A stretch of 7,676 nucleotides of DNA from assembly GCA_040003255.1 (NCBI GenBank), contig JBDUCV010000094.1, positions 1 to 7,676 on the forward strand, given 5' to 3'. Positions within the stretch are counted from its first letter, which is position 1, and each line of letters opens with the position of its first letter. Positions 1 to 5,950 of the stretch are shown piece by piece. Below the pieces are notes generated by a model that worked only from the letters and a program-made list of their open reading frames with translations, did no database searches and was not told the DNA's origin. The translations under genes and the position numbers were made by a program. Source of the DNA: JBDUCV01 sp040003255. GTDB taxonomy: Bacteria > Actinomycetota > Actinomycetes > Mycobacteriales > Jatrophihabitantaceae.

Positions 1-227
1 ACGTTCTTCCAAGCCGGCGGCACCGCGAGAGCAAGGATCCGCTGCTTGCTCGCCGCGTCCTGGACTGCCCGGTCGGACGGGTCGAGGTAGCTGAACCCGT
101 GCCCTCGCCGACGGCGCCGAATGCCGGGCTCGTCGTCGCGGATATAAGTCAGGCCGGCGACCTCGGCGCAGCGTTGCGCATCCTCGTACAGCTCAGCGAT
201 CCGGCGCAAAGTCGAGGCGTCGACCAT
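1..227 (-). CDS. DNA topoisomerase IB, N-terminal part (cut by window edge)
   Basis: The first 75 codons of a gene that runs off the left edge of the window. The translation begins MVDASTLRRIAELYEDAQRC and contains, at residues 22-76, an AGLTYIRDDEPGIRRRRRG block followed by GFSYLDP and LALAVPPAWKNV. This is the usual N-terminus of bacterial (poxvirus/eukaryote-like) type IB topoisomerases, which relax supercoils by nicking one strand through a tyrosine 3'-phosphate intermediate. The catalytic Arg/Lys/His/Tyr residues lie in the missing C-terminal part and cannot be checked. I chose the ATG at 227 because homology starts soon after it and no good start lies upstream; no clear Shine-Dalgarno is visible. 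It follows the aldo/keto reductase by 59 bp on the same strand and could be read with it. Recognition is by remembered family pattern, not by a search. Confidence 0.82.
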   Translation of the reverse strand, partial: MVDASTLRRIAELYEDAQRCAEVAGLTYIRDDEPGIRRRRRGHGFSYLDPSDRAVQDAASKQRILALAVPPAWKN

Positions 228-286
228 GACCCAGGTTTGCCGGATTTCGACCCGCTGCCGGTCAGTCGGGCAAGTCGCCGAGCTGG

Positions 287-1312
287 CTAGGACGTACTGC
301 TCGTTCGCCACAAATCGATTCCAGCGTCAACGGCATGCCCGTCGATTTCGGCGAGCTCCTCGTTGGTGAATCCGAGACCGCCCAGCGCGGCGATATTGTC
401 CTCGAGCTGCGCGACGCTGCTCGCGCCGATCACCACCGAGGTGACCCGTTCGTCACGCAGGCACCAGGCGAGTGCGAGCTGGGCAAGTGACTGCCCGCGC
501 CGCTGCGCAATCGCATCCAACGCCCGAATGTGGCGGACGTTCTGCTCACTGCGCAGCTCGGCCGAAAGCGAGGAGTTCTCGGCCATCCGCGAGTCGGCGG
601 GGACTCCGTCGAGGTACTTCGACGTCAGCATGCCCTGCGCCAGCGGTGAGAATGCGATACAGCCGACGCCGAGCTGCTCCAGGGTGTCGAGTAGGCCAGC
701 TTCGATCCAGCGGTTGAGCATGGAGTAGGACGGCTGATGGATTAGTAGCGGGGTGCCGAGGTCAGCAAGGATCGCGGCCGCTTCGGCGGTGCGCTGCGGC
801 GAGTAGGACGAGATGCCGGCATACAGTGCCCGGCCGCTGCTCACCGCGGTGTGCAAGGCGCCCATCGTCTCCTCGAGGGGTGTCTGCGGGTCGAAGCGGT
901 GGGAGTAGAAGACGTCGACGTAGCCGACCCCCATTCGCTCGAGAGACTGGTCCAAGCTCGCCAGCAGGTACTTGCGGGAGCCCCACTCGCCATAGGGGCC
1001 CGGCCACATGTCGTAGCCGGCCTTCGTCGACAGGAACAGCTCGTCGCGGAGAGGACGGAAGTCCGCGGCGAAGATCCGGCCGAAGTTCGTCTCGGCTGAC
1101 CCGTACGGCGGTCCGTAATTGTTTGCCAGGTCGATGTGGGTGACTCCGAGGTCGAACGCCCTGCGCAGGATCGCGCGCTGGGTGTCCAGTGGCCGGTCAT
1201 GGCCGAAGTTGTGCCACAGTCCGAGCGACACGGCGGGCAGCAGCACTCCGCTGCGACCGCACCGGCGGTAGCTCATCGAGGCGTAGCGATCGAGCGCGGG
1301 AAGGTAGGTCAC
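287..1312 (-). CDS. gpr: Aldo/keto reductase, YghZ/Gpr type (L-glyceraldehyde 3-phosphate reductase family)
   Basis: A 341-aa cytosolic NADPH-dependent reductase. The protein follows E. coli YghZ (Gpr, AKR14) almost end to end: PALDRYASMSYRRCGRSGV at the start, LPAVSLGLWHNFGH (residues 25-38), THIDLANNYGPPYGSAE (58-74), STKAGYDMWPGPYG (95-108), SRKYLLASLDQSLERMG (112-128), LLIHQPSYSMLNRW and GVGCIAFSPLAQGMLT further on. The AKR tetrad is intact: Asp61, Tyr66, Lys97, His138. Family members reduce L-glyceraldehyde 3-phosphate and methylglyoxal, a detoxification role; the true substrate here is inferred. The start is GTG at 1312, only 8 bp (an alternating GC run) after the acyl-CoA ligase stop, with no Shine-Dalgarno, so translation probably depends on coupling to the ligase. 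Length is normal for the family (E. coli about 346 aa). Confidence 0.9.
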   Translation of the reverse strand: MTYLPALDRYASMSYRRCGRSGVLLPAVSLGLWHNFGHDRPLDTQRAILRRAFDLGVTHIDLANNYGPPYGSAETNFGRIFAADFRPLRDELFLSTKAGYDMWPGPYGEWGSRKYLLASLDQSLERMGVGYVDVFYSHRFDPQTPLEETMGALHTAVSSGRALYAGISSYSPQRTAEAAAILADLGTPLLIHQPSYSMLNRWIEAGLLDTLEQLGVGCIAFSPLAQGMLTSKYLDGVPADSRMAENSSLSAELRSEQNVRHIRALDAIAQRRGQSLAQLALAWCLRDERVTSVVIGASSVAQLEDNIAALGGLGFTNEELAEIDGHAVDAGIDLWRTSSTS

Positions 1313-1320
1313 GCGCGCGC

Positions 1321-2949
1321 TCAGACGGTCGGCAGGGGGTGGTCGGCGAACCGGTCGCGCAGTGTCTTCTTCGAGAACTTGCCGACACTGGTCTTTGGGA
1401 TCTCCTCGACGAACGCCACGTCATCGGGCACCTGAAAGCCCGACAGCCGCTCGCGTAAGTAGTCCAGCACCTCATCGCGGGTCATCGTCTCGCCGGGCTT
1501 GGTGACGACGCAGGCAAACGGGCGTTCCATCCACTTCGGATGCGGCAAGGCGATGACGGCAGCCTCGGCCACCTTGGGGTGCGACATGATCTCGTTCTCG
1601 ACGTCGACCGAACTGATCCACTCGCCGCCCGACTTGATCAGGTCCTTGGTCCGGTCGACCAGCCGCAGGTACCCCTGCGGCGAGACGGCCGCGACGTCGC
1701 CAGTGCGCAGCCACCCGTCCGCGGTGAACTGCTCCCCGGGGGAGTCGGTGCGGTAGTACTGCCGTGCCACCCACGGGCCGCGGGCCTGCACCTCGCCGGT
1801 GGCCTTGTCGTCCCAGGGCAGCACCTCTCCGGTCTCGGCATCGGCGATCCGCAGCTCAATGCCGGCCAGCGCCATCCCCTGCGTCGCGCGTACGTCGGCC
1901 TGCTCGGCCTCGGACGCATCCTCGTGCTCCGCGCGCAGCGTGCTCATCGACGCGACCGGGGACGTCTCGGTCATCCCCCAGCCCTGAGTGATCGGCACGC
2001 CGATGGCATCGCGCCAACCCTCGGACAGCGCCTTAGGCACGGCGGAGCCGCCGCACATGACGCGATCGAGGGACGACACGTCGTGGTCGGCGAGCAGCGG
2101 CAACATGCCCATCCAGATCGTCGGCACACCAGCGGCGTAGGTCACCCGCTCGGACTCAATCAGCGACACGAGCCCAGCCGGTGACAGGTCTGGCCCGGGC
2201 ATGGTGATCCTCGCCCCGGCGGCCCACGCGGTGTACGGCATCCCCCATGCCATCGCGTGGAACATCGGTACGACGGGCAGCACGTTGTCGCGGTCGGTGA
2301 CCCGCGCCCCGTACGAGCCAAGCCCCGCATTCGCGTGCAGCCAGGTGGAGCGGTGTGAGTACAGGACTCCCTTCGGATTCCCGGTGGTGCCGGTGGTGTA
2401 ACACAACGCCGCGGCCTGGTTCTCGTCGCTGATTCGATCGCTGAAGTCGACCTCGTCGGAGCCTGCGACCAAATCGTCGTAGTCGATGATGCGCGGGTCA
2501 TCGGGCATCTCGGCGGACGCGCCGTCGTCCATGACGATGATGTGGCGGACGGTGTCGAGGTGCGGAATCAGCCGGCGGAAAAGCGGCAGAAGCGAGCGGT
2601 CGACGAAAACCGCTTCGTCCTCGGCGTGGTTGACGCTGTAGGTGATCTGGTCGGGGAAGTAGCGGATGTTGATCGTGTGCAGGATGCGGCCGGAGCCGGG
2701 CACCGCGAAGTACAGGCCGAGGTGGCGGCCGGTGTTCCACCCGAGTGAGCCCACGCGGGCGTCCGCACTTAGGCCGAGGCCGTCGAGGGCGCCGGCCAGA
2801 CGGCGGACATGCACCGCGAGGTCGGCAAAGCTGGTGCGCTCGATCCCGGTGGCAGTCCGGGTGGCCACCGTCCGGTCGCCCCAGTACTGCTCGCCCCGGC
2901 GAAAGAGCATCGTGGTGGTCAGCGGCATGTCCTGCATCAATCCCAGCAT
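1321..2949 (-). CDS. Medium/long-chain fatty acyl-CoA ligase (AMP-forming)
   Basis: A 542-aa member of the ANL adenylating superfamily: fatty acid + ATP + CoA gives acyl-CoA + AMP + PPi, feeding beta-oxidation or lipid synthesis. The ATP-binding P-loop YTTGTTGNPKG is at residues 184-194, the adenine motif QGWGMTE at 322-328, the TGD hinge-region motif at 416-418, GEWISSVDVEN after it, and the adenylation lysine in PKTSVGK at 524. All key residues are present. The N-terminus MLGLMQDMPLT resembles AlkK/FadD-like homologues that begin with a similar GLMQD motif, so I start at ATG 2949. An open GTG exists 13 codons upstream (2988), but the extension looks unlike the family and would cover a hairpin (2961-2984). 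It sits 61 bp after the hydrolase and 8 bp before the reductase. Chain-length preference cannot be read from sequence. Confidence 0.9.
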   Translation of the reverse strand: MLGLMQDMPLTTTMLFRRGEQYWGDRTVATRTATGIERTSFADLAVHVRRLAGALDGLGLSADARVGSLGWNTGRHLGLYFAVPGSGRILHTINIRYFPDQITYSVNHAEDEAVFVDRSLLPLFRRLIPHLDTVRHIIVMDDGASAEMPDDPRIIDYDDLVAGSDEVDFSDRISDENQAAALCYTTGTTGNPKGVLYSHRSTWLHANAGLGSYGARVTDRDNVLPVVPMFHAMAWGMPYTAWAAGARITMPGPDLSPAGLVSLIESERVTYAAGVPTIWMGMLPLLADHDVSSLDRVMCGGSAVPKALSEGWRDAIGVPITQGWGMTETSPVASMSTLRAEHEDASEAEQADVRATQGMALAGIELRIADAETGEVLPWDDKATGEVQARGPWVARQYYRTDSPGEQFTADGWLRTGDVAAVSPQGYLRLVDRTKDLIKSGGEWISSVDVENEIMSHPKVAEAAVIALPHPKWMERPFACVVTKPGETMTRDEVLDYLRERLSGFQVPDDVAFVEEIPKTSVGKFSKKTLRDRFADHPLPTV

Positions 2950-2960
2950 GGCCGCGATCG

Positions 2961-2984
2961 TGCCCGCCGAGGCTTCGCCGGGCA
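2961..2984. repeat. Inverted repeat before the acyl-CoA ligase start
   Basis: TGCCCG (2961-2966) pairs with CGGGCA (2979-2984), and CGA (2968-2970) with TCG (2975-2977), leaving one mismatched position and a 4-base loop. It ends 11 bp before the ligase ATG (reading the minus strand) and lies in the gap after the hydrolase stop. It may be a hairpin in the mRNA or a dyad operator of a fatty-acid-responsive repressor. There is no T-run, so a standard terminator is unlikely. Confidence 0.45.
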
Positions 2985-3010
2985 ACACCTGGGCACAATC
3001 CCGGCCGCAC

Positions 3011-4306
3011 TCAATTGTCCCGGCTGATTTGGAAGGTCACCGTGCGAACGGCGGAAGAGGTGAAGAATCCGCGTGCGCCGTCGAGATACGCCCGGGTCGA
3101 GGCGTCCGTGCTGGCGTCCACGTCGGCCGCGCCGGGCTGGTAGCTCATGGCCAGGGAATGGTTCGCCTCGATCCCACCCTGATCGCGATGCAGCCCGACG
3201 GTCGTGACGTTGACGCGGTCCGGGTTCTCGGCGCCGTCGAGGTGTGGCACCAGGTCGCCTTCGTTCTCCAAGGCCAGCACCTGCACGCTGGACGGCACCG
3301 ACACGCTGGTCGTACCGAGCGGCGCGCCTGCGGTGACGACATGGCTGACGTGGAACTCGCGTGATTCGGCGAAGTGCATCGCGGCGCTGATCGCCACCAT
3401 GCCCCCCTCGCTGTGCCCGACCAACATCACCTCGTCGTCGGGCCGTACACCCGCCTGGTGCATCGCCTGGGTGACACCGCGCTCATAGGTCGTCGAGACC
3501 CCCGTCAGCGCGCGCAGATTCGTCGCCAGGCTGGTGACGTCGGTGTTGCGGCGAGCAAGGGACCAGTTCTTGGTGCCTGGGATGTCGACAACGACACGGC
3601 GCAGCTCGCCCGGCCCAGCATGAGTGAGGATGCGAACGTCGATCTCGCCCGGCCGGCCCTCGTCGCGCCGCGAGAGTCCAGCCACCACATCGGCTAGCGA
3701 GCGAGGTGGCCCGGCGGCGTCGGCCGCGCCGTCTACGCCTCGCGCGTCCACCCGCGCATGCCCGTCCGGATAAAGCCGTCCGAGCAGCCCGGCCGCGGCC
3801 TGAACGGAGCCCGCACCGAGCAGCGCGGACGTCGCGTCGATGCCGATGTCGGCGAGCGCCGGATCGGTGGTGATCCACTTCTGAACCGCGGCGCTCGGGT
3901 CGAGGGTGCGCCTCAGCGTCGTGTCAAAGGCGATGTCGGCTGCAGGAAGCCGAACGAATGCGTTGGCCAACGGCACGGCCGCTTCGACCACCCGGTCGGC
4001 GCCGAGATAAGCCAGCGCGGCCCCGCGTAGCGCCACGTCGAGCGCTCCGCAGCGCATCGCCACGATGCTCACCCCGCCTGGGCCGTCCAGCGCCGAGAGC
4101 AGGGCGAACTCGAAGTGTGCCGCGCCGATCGGGTCGAATGGCGCGGCCGCAAGCACGTCGCAATGCGCGAGGTAGCGATGCAGGCGCAACGCGACCGCGG
4201 CGGTGTTATTGGCTGCCTGGCCGTAGAGCCGCGCGGTGGCGGTGATGTCGTTGTAGTGGGCCTCAATGCCGTCCGCCCCACCACGGACCGTGATCGGGTT
4301 GGTCAT
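3011..4306 (-). CDS. Alpha/beta hydrolase with helical N-terminal domain (WXG-linked)
   Basis: A 431-aa protein with two parts. Residues 1-110 are Ala-rich and predicted helical: a helix (about 13-48), a turn region, a second helix (about 80-105) ending in YLGAD (Tyr100-Asp104), which matches the short YxxxD signal of ESX substrates. Residues about 215-431 are an alpha/beta hydrolase: nucleophile elbow GHSEGG at 297-302 (Ser299), probable acid Asp351 in ENEGDLVPHLDG, probable base His383 in NHSLAMSY. The triad looks complete, so an active lipase/esterase is likely; the substrate is unknown. No classical signal peptide or membrane segment is visible. It starts at ATG 4306, 4 bp after the stop of the WXG-like gene, implying translational coupling and a joint function. 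The same frame stays open upstream to 4915, but that extension is out of frame with the WXG-like gene and has Trp/Arg/Pro-rich noncoding character. Confidence 0.8.
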   Translation of the reverse strand: MTNPITVRGGADGIEAHYNDITATARLYGQAANNTAAVALRLHRYLAHCDVLAAAPFDPIGAAHFEFALLSALDGPGGVSIVAMRCGALDVALRGAALAYLGADRVVEAAVPLANAFVRLPAADIAFDTTLRRTLDPSAAVQKWITTDPALADIGIDATSALLGAGSVQAAAGLLGRLYPDGHARVDARGVDGAADAAGPPRSLADVVAGLSRRDEGRPGEIDVRILTHAGPGELRRVVVDIPGTKNWSLARRNTDVTSLATNLRALTGVSTTYERGVTQAMHQAGVRPDDEVMLVGHSEGGMVAISAAMHFAESREFHVSHVVTAGAPLGTTSVSVPSSVQVLALENEGDLVPHLDGAENPDRVNVTTVGLHRDQGGIEANHSLAMSYQPGAADVDASTDASTRAYLDGARGFFTSSAVRTVTFQISRDN

Positions 4307-4310
4307 GGCG

Positions 4311-4646
4311 TCAGTGGCCGATCGCATGCAGGACCACGCAGCCGGCCTGCTGTGCCGCGTGGACGGCAGCGCCGGCGACCTCGAGCACTCGCCGCACCGT
4401 TGAGGTGTGGTCGCGCAGCGCATCGGCGGCGGCGTCCAGCCTGCTCGCCCCCGCGCGCATGTCGGCGGCCACGTCGCGGGCCTGCACGCGGAACCGGCAA
4501 GCCGCCGGCGAGTGCCACCGGACGTGCTCGGCGGCGGCCACCAGCCTCGCCGCCAGGCTGCGCAGGTCGTCGGCGTGCCCGCAGATGTGCCGCGCCAGTC
4601 GGTCGAGAGCGGCCGCATCGGCGGGCAGTGCCATGGCGATGACCAT
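4311..4646 (-). CDS. WXG100-like small helical protein
   Basis: A 111-aa Ala-rich protein predicted to fold as a helical hairpin: helix 1 about residues 8-43, a turn with Trp44-His-Ser46 followed by PAACRFR, then helix 2 about 52-95 (DVAADMRAGASRLDAAADAL). The turn corresponds to the WXG loop of ESAT-6/WXG100 proteins, with Ser in place of Gly, as occurs in many actinobacterial relatives (W-x-SPAA-x-x-FR). The C-terminus ends VVLHAIGH; I see no YxxxD/E signal here. It is the first gene of the leftward cluster and is directly coupled to the hydrolase gene. ATG 4646 and the in-frame ATG 4634 are both possible starts; neither has a strong Shine-Dalgarno. Assignment to the family rests on fold pattern and length, so it is tentative. 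A secretion partner or chaperone for the hydrolase is inferred from position. Confidence 0.68.
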   Translation of the reverse strand: MVIAMALPADAAALDRLARHICGHADDLRSLAARLVAAAEHVRWHSPAACRFRVQARDVAADMRAGASRLDAAADALRDHTSTVRRVLEVAGAAVHAAQQAGCVVLHAIGH

Positions 4647-4684
4647 CCCGAGCCGCGGTGCGTACCGCAGCCGAAGGAGCGGAT

Positions 4685-4713
4685 CTGTGGACGACGGACG
4701 GCGTTGTTCACAG
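4685..4713. repeat. Imperfect inverted repeat with two DnaA-box-like 9-mers
   Basis: CTGTGGAC (4685-4692) and GTTCACAG (4706-4713) are inverted copies with one mismatch and a 13-bp spacer. Each arm lies in a 9-mer that is one base from the actinobacterial DnaA box TTGTCCACA: TCGTCCACA on the minus strand (4686-4694) and TTGTTCACA on the plus strand (4704-4712). It lies between two divergent genes, so it could be an operator for either. Confidence 0.35.
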
Positions 4714-4785
4714 CGTGCCGGTGCCGCCTCGGACCGATCCGGCGTGGTTCACTGACCTCGTTCGAATGACAACCGTGGTATTCGC

Positions 4786-4791
4786 TACCGT
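4786..4791 (+). promoter_or_regulatory. Candidate -10 element for the DUF3263 gene
   Basis: TACCGT fits the actinobacterial TANNNT -10 pattern and lies about 54 bp before the start codon, giving a leader of roughly 47 nt. A -35 is not convincing: TTCGAA (4761-4766) would need a 19-bp spacer. The remainder of the divergent gap 4647-4844 shows no clear leftward promoter. Confidence 0.3.
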
Positions 4792-4844
4792 GTGCGCGCA
4801 AACCCGACGAGCTCATGACCACCCGCTGATGAAGGAGCACGACG

Positions 4845-5195
4845 ATGGAGTTCGCACCCGCTGCCGCGCAGGACGCGGAGCGCGCGGGATCAGCGAGCGC
4901 CGCAATGGCGGGCACAGCGCAGGACGCCGAACAACGGGCGGCCGACGGTTTGTCACGCCGTGACCGTGAAATCCTCGCCTTCGAGCGGCAGTGGTGGCGC
5001 TACGCGGGCGCCAAGGAGCAGGCCATCCGGGAGCTGTTCGACATGTCGAGCACCCGCTACTACCAGGTGCTCAACGCCCTGATCGACACACCGACGGCAC
5101 TGGCCACCGACCCTTTGCTGGTCAAGCGGCTGCGCCGGCTGCGCGCCAGTCGGCAACGCCAGCGTTCGGCCCGCCGTCTCGGTATCGAGGTCTGA
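4845..5195 (+). CDS. DUF3263 family protein (Rv0430-like)
   Basis: A 116-aa protein. The first 35 residues are Ala-rich low complexity; residues 36-112 are a full DUF3263 domain (LSRRDREILAFERQWWRYAG, then AKEQAIRELFDMSSTRYYQV, NALIDTPTALATDPLLVKRL and an Arg-rich tail RRLRASRQRQRSARRLG). The AIRELFDMSSTRYYQVLNAL stretch looks like a helix-turn-helix, and the basic tail would suit nucleic-acid binding, so a small DNA-binding regulator is plausible; no function is established to my knowledge. The start at ATG 4845 is set by a strong Shine-Dalgarno, GAAGGAG at 4831-4837, 7 bp upstream. It is followed 36 bp later by the LytR_C protein, the same order as Rv0430-Rv0431 in M. tuberculosis. The family is restricted to Actinobacteria as far as I know, which supports the taxonomic call. 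Confidence 0.88.
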   Translation: MEFAPAAAQDAERAGSASAAMAGTAQDAEQRAADGLSRRDREILAFERQWWRYAGAKEQAIRELFDMSSTRYYQVLNALIDTPTALATDPLLVKRLRRLRASRQRQRSARRLGIEV

Positions 5196-5218
5196 CCAAG
5201 GGCATACTCGCGGCGCTC

Positions 5219-5224
5219 TAGCCT
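5219..5224 (+). promoter_or_regulatory. Candidate -10 element for a leaderless virR-like transcript
   Basis: TAGCCT fits TANNNT and ends 7 bp before the ATG at 5232, the spacing expected if transcription begins at the A of the start codon. There is no Shine-Dalgarno before that ATG. No good -35 is visible. Confidence 0.42.
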
Positions 5225-5231
5225 GTCGCTC

Positions 5232-5759
5232 ATGTCGCACCTCGCCCCTGAGCCGCCACATCGGCGTCGTGTCGACCAAATCGTGGGTGCTGTGCTCGCG
5301 GTGGTGGGCGTTATCGTGGCCGTCGTGGCGGTGATCGCGCTGCAAAACCCTAAGGGGCGCGAGGCCAGCAAGGTAACCGCCGATGTCCACCGAACGTCGG
5401 CGTCGCGGCCGCCGACGAAGACCCCCCGCCCTTCCGCGCATCCGACCTCCCGGCCCAGCTCGCGTCCCACCGCCACCCGCCCGGTCCCGCTCGTCGTCCT
5501 GAACAACACCTCGACCAGCGGGCTCGCTGACTTCGCGGCGGCCCTGTTCCGCGGCGGCGGCTGGCAGGTGACCGCCACCGCCGACTACGCCAACGACATC
5601 CTGTCCACCTGCGCGTACTACGACCCCAGCAATCCCGCCAACCAGCAGGCCGCGCTGCAACTGCAGCAGCAGTTTCCGAGGATCGTCCGGGTCAAGGAGA
5701 AGTTCGACGGGCTGCCGGCTGGTCCTCTCGTGGTGGTGCTCACCAGCGACTGGAGCTGA
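5232..5759 (+). CDS. LytR C-terminal domain membrane protein (VirR/Rv0431-like)
   Basis: A 175-aa type II membrane protein: short basic cytoplasmic N-terminus (PHRRRVDQ, 9-16), one membrane helix at about 16-37 (IVGAVLAVVGVIVAVVAVIA), a Pro/Thr/Ser/Arg-rich extracytoplasmic linker (about 50-85), and a LytR_C domain at about 86-173 (VPLVVLNNTSTSGLADFAAA, GGWQVT, YYDPSNPANQQAALQLQQQF, PLVVVLTSDWS). The LytR_C domain alone, without the LCP catalytic domain, is the architecture of mycobacterial VirR (Rv0431), reported to act in cell-envelope integrity and vesicle release with LCP ligases. A cell-wall role here is inferred from architecture and from the neighbouring DUF3263 gene, the same pair as Rv0430-Rv0431. 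The ATG at 5232 has no Shine-Dalgarno but a -10-like TAGCCT just upstream, suggesting leaderless translation. Confidence 0.83.
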   Translation: MSHLAPEPPHRRRVDQIVGAVLAVVGVIVAVVAVIALQNPKGREASKVTADVHRTSASRPPTKTPRPSAHPTSRPSSRPTATRPVPLVVLNNTSTSGLADFAAALFRGGGWQVTATADYANDILSTCAYYDPSNPANQQAALQLQQQFPRIVRVKEKFDGLPAGPLVVVLTSDWS

Positions 5760-5769
5760 CCGGGTGTTC

Positions 5770-5775
5770 TAGACT
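5770..5775 (+). promoter_or_regulatory. Candidate -10 element for the riboswitch-threonine synthase transcript
   Basis: TAGACT fits TANNNT and would start RNA near 5782, about 15 nt before the SAM aptamer. The -35 is weak, so read-through from the virR-like gene, which ends 10 bp earlier with no terminator between, is an alternative. Confidence 0.35.
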
Positions 5776-5796
5776 TTGCACGACAACTGAATATTG

Positions 5797-5934
5797 CTCA
5801 TCCAGAGGGGCAGAGGGATACGGCCCGACGAAGCCCCGGCAACCATCGCGATGCACGGCCCGACCGGCAGAGGCCCATCACGAAGAGGTGCCAAGTCCGT
5901 CCTCGGCGCGACACCGCGATCGGGGAAAGATGAG
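5797..5934 (+). ncRNA. SAM-I (S-box) riboswitch aptamer
   Basis: The leader of the threonine synthase gene carries the conserved S-box strings CAGAGGGGCAGAGGGA, CCCGACGAAGCCCCGGCAACC in part, and GGTGCCAAGTCCGT. Every expected helix can be drawn: P1 CTCATC (5797-5802) with GATGAG (5929-5934); P2 GGGGC (5807-5811) with GCCCC (5833-5837); P3 GGCAACC (5838-5844) with GGTGCC (5887-5892); P4 CCTCG (5901-5905) with CGGGG (5921-5925). The tertiary pseudoknot is also matched: P2 loop ACGG (5820-5823) with CCGT (5897-5900). P3 is enlarged, with about 42 nt above the core. No terminator with a U-tract follows, so control is probably at translation initiation. The core fits SAM-I rather than SAM-IV. Confidence 0.93.
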
Positions 5935-5950
5935 AAGAAGGGCCTCGCTC

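Noticed and set aside
1311..1320. Alternating GC run between reductase and ligase genes
   Set aside because: Only about 8-9 bases long in a high-GC genome; no reason to call it a functional repeat.
1540..2184. Long open frame on the plus strand opposite the acyl-CoA ligase (about 214 aa)
   Set aside because: It lies wholly antisense to a gene with all ligase motifs; high GC makes such shadow frames common, and its sequence shows no recognisable domain.
4307..4915. N-terminal extension of the hydrolase reading frame to about 634 aa
   Set aside because: The extension is Trp/Arg/Pro-rich, overlaps the WXG-like gene in another frame and runs into the opposite-strand DUF3263 start. The 431-aa form starts at an ATG 4 bp after the previous stop.
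5760..5796. Terminator between the virR-like gene and the riboswitch
   Set aside because: No stable inverted repeat is visible in this gap, so read-through is possible.
5797..5934. SAM-IV or SAM-I/IV riboswitch instead of SAM-I
   Set aside because: The P3/J3-4/P4 order with GGTGCCAAGTCC and the closing GGGGAAAGATGAG fits the SAM-I core; I see no SAM-IV style extra helix after P1.
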